Source of the DNA: Armatimonadota bacterium
Lineage (GTDB): Bacteria > Armatimonadota > Hebobacteria > Hebobacterales > WVXJ01
Direction of reading: 5' to 3'
Assembly: GCA_011773575.1 (NCBI GenBank)
Contig: WVXJ01000104.1
Span: 16,271-25,111 of the forward strand
Length of the DNA stretch: 8,841 bases
Shown: one piece after another, positions 7,172-8,841 of the stretch
Numbering within the stretch: the first letter of the stretch is position 1
Layout of the letters: every line of letters begins with the position of its first letter
The notes under the pieces: model-generated
What the model was told of the DNA's origin: nothing
The model's input: the letters and a program-made list of their open reading frames with translations, nothing else
The model's database searches: none
Translations under genes and position numbers: made by a program

Positions 7172-7177
7172 CTCCTT
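7172..7177 (-). promoter_or_regulatory. Ribosome binding site fixing the start of the barrel-like protein
   Basis: On the minus strand AAGGAG lies nine bases before the ATG at 7162, within an A-rich leader. It decides for the signal-peptide start over the longer upstream frame. Confidence 0.75.
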
Positions 7178-7224
7178 TGCAGAAAAAATCCTCCACTTGA
7201 CGCCTTGGCAAGCAAGTCGACGGA

Positions 7225-7253
7225 ACCCTAGCAAAAAGCAGGGGATTTGTCAA
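7225..7253 (-). promoter_or_regulatory. Sigma70-type promoter of the barrel-like protein gene
   Basis: On the minus strand a perfect TTGACA (7253-7248) is followed by 17 bases and TAGGGT (7230-7225), a -10 variant keeping the important first two bases and the last T. The start would be near 7218, giving a leader of about 55 bases. An inverted repeat, ACTTG (7195-7199) with CAAGT (7213-7217), enclosing CTTGGCAAG (7204-7212), lies at the start of that leader and could be an operator or 5' hairpin. Confidence 0.65.
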
Positions 7254-7315
7254 AGGGGATATAGGCCACTTCTCTGCTGCCCTTTTGGGGGCTCTATACC
7301 TTGGCCGTCTTGTCG

Positions 7316-7393
7316 TTCCCTCGACTCTTGCGAGGGAGGTCGGGCTTCGTCGGGCGAAGTCGCCATTAGTCTTCTCCTCCATAAGGGGGAGGA
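7316..7393. repeat. Three consecutive hairpins, possible palindromic repeat element
   Basis: Stem 1 is TCCCTCG (7317-7323) with CGAGGGA (7331-7337). Stem 2 is GGCTTCG (7343-7349) with CGAAGTC (7355-7361), containing one G-T pair. Stem 3 is CTCCTCC (7374-7380) with GGGGGAG (7385-7391), containing one G-T pair and a four-base loop. Three stems within 80 bases between divergent genes cannot serve as terminators for either neighbour. They fit a REP-like or MITE-like insertion, or a structured transcript. Copy number elsewhere is unknown from this window. Confidence 0.45.
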
Positions 7394-7456
7394 AACACTG
7401 GCTCCCGGCTTGTGCGGGGCTGCCAAAGCCCGTTTCAAGACTACGTGTGAACGTCT

Positions 7457-7487
7457 GCGAGATTCTTCGTTCCGCTCAGAATAACAG
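7457..7487. repeat. Copy of a widespread intergenic repeat (ATTCTGAGC...GAAGAATCT type)
   Basis: On the minus strand this reads CTGTTATTCTGAG, then CGGAACGAAG, then AATCTCGC. I recognise it as close to a short sequence scattered through intergenic DNA of many unrelated bacteria ('TCATTCTGAGCG..GCGAAGAATCT'). ATTCT (7462-7466) and AGAAT (7478-7482) form a short stem. Recognition is from memory; a whole-genome search would settle copy number. Confidence 0.5.
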
Positions 7488-7570
7488 AGGACTGACCGAA
7501 GCCGCACGTTGTCTTGTGCAAGTCGCCAGTGCTGATTAACCTCGTCTGGCTCGGTATTCGGTATTATGCG

Positions 7571-7595
7571 AAGTCCCGCGAGACGGGAAGGACTT
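7571..7595 (+). promoter_or_regulatory. Leader stem upstream of the polyol dehydrogenase, attenuator-like
   Basis: AAGTCC (7571-7576) can pair with GGACTT (7590-7595). Alternatively TCCCG (7574-7578) pairs with CGGGA (7584-7588) across CGAGA. The stem is followed by GTTTTGCC and then, about 30 bases later, by the ribosome site. This resembles a weak attenuator if transcription begins further upstream, but the promoter is not identified, so the role is uncertain. Confidence 0.3.
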
Positions 7596-7626
7596 GTTTT
7601 GCCGTATGAAGAAACCATTTCCCCAG

Positions 7627-7633
7627 AAGGAGG
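7627..7633 (+). promoter_or_regulatory. Ribosome binding site deciding the ATG start of the polyol dehydrogenase
   Basis: AAGGAGG ends six bases before ATG at 7640. The in-frame GTG at 7634 directly abuts this site and would leave no spacing, so it is rejected as a start. Confidence 0.8.
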
Positions 7634-7639
7634 GTGAAA

Positions 7640-8686
7640 ATGGCTGACAAGATGAAGGCGGTTGTGCTGCATAAGATTGATGATTTACGGATTGAGGAGG
7701 TGCCGGCTCCCGGCGCGCCGGGGCCTGATGAGGTGAAGGTGCGAACCTGTAATGTGGGTGTGTGCGGGAGTGATGTGCACTATTATAAGCGGGGGCGTAT
7801 TGGTGACTTCGTGGTGAAGGAGCCGATGATCCTCGGGCATGAGACCGGTGGAGAGGTGATCGAGGTCGGCAGTAATGTGAAGAATCTGAAAGTGGGCGAC
7901 AAGGTGGCGATGGAGCCCGGCATTCCCTGTTGGAAGTGTACCTTCTGCAAGGAAGGCCGATATAACCTGTGTCAGGATATATTCTTCTGGGCGACCCCGC
8001 CGGATCACGGTTCACTTGCCGAGTATCTGGTTCATCCCGCCGACTTCTGTTTCAAATTGCCGGAGGGTGTGGGCACTGACGAAGCCGCCATGATAGAGCC
8101 GCTGGCGGTTGGAGTGCACGCCTGCAATGTGGCGGGAGTGCGTCCCGGCAGCACGGTGGCAGTAACCGGCGCGGGGCCCATCGGGCTGTTGGCGATGCAG
8201 GTGGCGCTGGCCTATGGAGCGACCACCGCCATTGCCACAGATGTCAGCCCCTCCCGACTTGCGCTGGCGGAGAAGCTGGGGGCGAAACTTACCATCAACC
8301 CGGCGAAGGAAGATGTGGTCAAGCGGGTATTGGCGGCCACCGAGGGTGAAGGTGTTGACATGGTGTTGGAGTGCAGCGGCGCGGCCCAGGCTATCTCCCA
8401 GTCTCCTTATCTGGTGAAGCCGGGGGGGACCATTGTCTGGATCGGCATGACCCATCCGCCGGAAGTCGAAATTGATCAAGTGAGACTGATAATCAATGAG
8501 ATTCGCACCCAGGGCACCTTCCGCTATGCCAATGCCTATCCCATAGCCATCAATCTGGTGGCCGCGGGCAAGGTCAACCTACAGCCATTGATCACTGCGC
8601 GCTACCCCTTTGAGAAGGCGGTGGAGGCGATAGATATGTGCTCCACCGGTAAAGCCGAGCAGATCAAGGTGATGATAGATTTCTGA
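7640..8686 (+). CDS. Zinc-dependent polyol dehydrogenase (sorbitol/xylitol/L-idonate dehydrogenase-like MDR), 348 aa
   Basis: This is a medium-chain dehydrogenase that should oxidise a polyol or sugar acid to the keto form with NAD+ in the cytoplasm. The N-terminal GroES-like domain carries the catalytic zinc ligands Cys42 (VCGSDVHYYKRGRIGDF), His67-Glu68 (LGHETGGEV) and Glu153 (MIEPLAVGVHAC). The structural-zinc cysteines 97, 100, 103 and 111 (CWKCTFCKEGRYNLC) are all present. The Rossmann domain has GAGPIG (177-182) and an acidic residue after the second strand (Asp201 in TDVSPSRL), which points to NAD rather than NADP. The blocks GRIGDFVV, FFWATPPDHGSL and ADFCFKLP match sorbitol dehydrogenase rather than simple alcohol dehydrogenases. 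Length is normal. Its stop overlaps the start of an SDR gene by one base (TGATG), implying an operon. Exact substrate (sorbitol, xylitol or L-idonate) cannot be separated by eye. Confidence 0.92.
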   Translation: MADKMKAVVLHKIDDLRIEEVPAPGAPGPDEVKVRTCNVGVCGSDVHYYKRGRIGDFVVKEPMILGHETGGEVIEVGSNVKNLKVGDKVAMEPGIPCWKCTFCKEGRYNLCQDIFFWATPPDHGSLAEYLVHPADFCFKLPEGVGTDEAAMIEPLAVGVHACNVAGVRPGSTVAVTGAGPIGLLAMQVALAYGATTAIATDVSPSRLALAEKLGAKLTINPAKEDVVKRVLAATEGEGVDMVLECSGAAQAISQSPYLVKPGGTIVWIGMTHPPEVEIDQVRLIINEIRTQGTFRYANAYPIAINLVAAGKVNLQPLITARYPFEKAVEAIDMCSTGKAEQIKVMIDF

Positions 8687-8841
8687 TGGCCGACAAAGAC
8701 TTCCCCAGTTTCTCTCTGGAGGGAAAGACGGCTCTGGTAACCGGAGCCAGCAAGGGCATCGGCCGGCATGTGGCTCTTACGCTGGCGAACGCCGGCGCGG
8801 ATGTGGTTTTGACGGCGCGGGATGAGTCAGGGCTGGAAGAG
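8686..8841 (+). CDS. SDR-family oxidoreductase, 3' end cut by window (first 52 aa)
   Basis: This is the start of a classical short-chain dehydrogenase/reductase. The leader FPSFSLEGKTALVTG runs into the cofactor loop TGASKGIG (19-26). The second strand ends VVLTAR with Arg45, a basic residue that usually favours NADP(H). The catalytic Ser-Tyr-Lys region lies beyond the window. The ATG overlaps the previous stop (TGATG), and no well-spaced ribosome site is seen, so translation is probably coupled to the polyol dehydrogenase. The 'FSLEGKTALVTGAS' opening and the partner gene resemble gluconate 5-dehydrogenase/5-ketogluconate reductase (IdnO-type), but this opening is shared by many SDRs, so the substrate is a guess. 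Confidence 0.88.
   Translation, partial: MADKDFPSFSLEGKTALVTGASKGIGRHVALTLANAGADVVLTARDESGLEE

Larger units (their letters stand above)
7163..7639. other. 477-base divergent intergenic region, hairpin-rich and non-coding
   Basis: This gap separates two divergently read genes. From left to right it holds the minus-strand leader and promoter (to 7253), three close hairpins (7316-7393), a dispersed-repeat-like block (7457-7487), a seven-base tandem duplication (7552-7565), a stem followed by T's (7571-7595), and the ribosome site of the polyol dehydrogenase. The open frames crossing it (plus strand 7285-7539, minus strand 7250-7672) lack ribosome sites and protein-like composition, so I treat it as non-coding. 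A TATTAT at 7562-7567 is the best plus-strand -10 candidate but has no convincing -35. Confidence 0.6.

Noticed and set aside
7163..7234. Longer 253-aa version of the barrel-like protein starting at 7234
   Set aside because: The upstream start lacks a ribosome site, would bury the signal peptide, and lies upstream of the transcript start predicted from the TTGACA promoter.
7281..7291. CCC/GGG stem around TTTT (7279-7292) as a further hairpin
   Set aside because: Only four pairs form, which is not distinguishable from chance in GC-rich DNA.
7285..7539. 84-codon plus-strand frame in the same gap
   Set aside because: It has no ribosome site and overlaps all three hairpins and the dispersed-repeat block; nothing protein-like is visible.
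7606..7647. 13-residue leader peptide frame (MKKPFPQKEGENG) overlapping the polyol dehydrogenase start
   Set aside because: The nearest purine-rich stretch is about 13 bases away, and the peptide has no run of one amino acid as in classical attenuators.
7250..7672. 140-codon minus-strand frame across the divergent intergenic region
   Set aside because: It crosses hairpins, the repeat block and the start of the polyol dehydrogenase, has no ribosome site, and its translation is low-complexity and very basic.
1..8841. CRISPR array, tRNA, rRNA, transposase or phage genes
   Set aside because: No regularly spaced repeats, cloverleaf, rRNA segments or mobile-element proteins were seen on either strand.

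Overview
This window looks like an ordinary stretch of chromosome from a moderately GC-rich bacterium. It carries seven protein genes, cut at both edges, and no RNA gene, transposase or CRISPR array. A Gram-negative-type (two-membrane) envelope is suggested by two clear signal peptides, one of them on a protein that reads like a small outer-membrane beta-barrel. The FAD oxidoreductase, the aldo/keto reductase and the barrel-like protein resemble types I associate with environmental lineages such as Armatimonadota or Planctomycetota. That placement is a low-confidence impression from recalled family patterns, not a search result.

Layout: (1) 1-1368 (+), the 3' part of an FAD-dependent oxidoreductase. 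(2) 1385-5376 (+), a well-formed sigma70-type promoter followed by a two-gene operon. It encodes a roughly 27-helix DUF2339 membrane protein and a membrane-anchored, secreted-side DUF3999 protein, overlapping in ATGA. (3) 5377-5475, a convergent junction packed with inverted repeats. (4) 5462-6304 (-), an aldo/keto reductase with a strong ribosome site, a perfect TATAAT box and two dyads upstream. (5) 6405-6437, a hairpin terminator for the next gene. (6) 6473-7162 (-), a small secreted barrel-like protein with its own TTGACA-type promoter. (7) 7163-7639, a 477-base divergent intergenic region holding that promoter, three consecutive hairpins, a probable copy of a widespread dispersed repeat and a leader stem. 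(8) 7640-8841 (+), a zinc-dependent polyol dehydrogenase whose stop overlaps the start of an SDR-family oxidoreductase cut by the window end.

Four of the seven genes are redox enzymes of kinds that usually act on sugars, polyols or sugar acids. The last pair (zinc MDR plus SDR) is arranged like the two oxidoreductases of an idonate or polyol interconversion route. The least understood part is the DUF2339-DUF3999 pair, which the gene overlap and the topology suggest is one envelope complex of unknown function. I found no strong evidence for a wholly new system. The best leads are that pair, the palindrome-rich intergenic regions and the orphan barrel-like protein.
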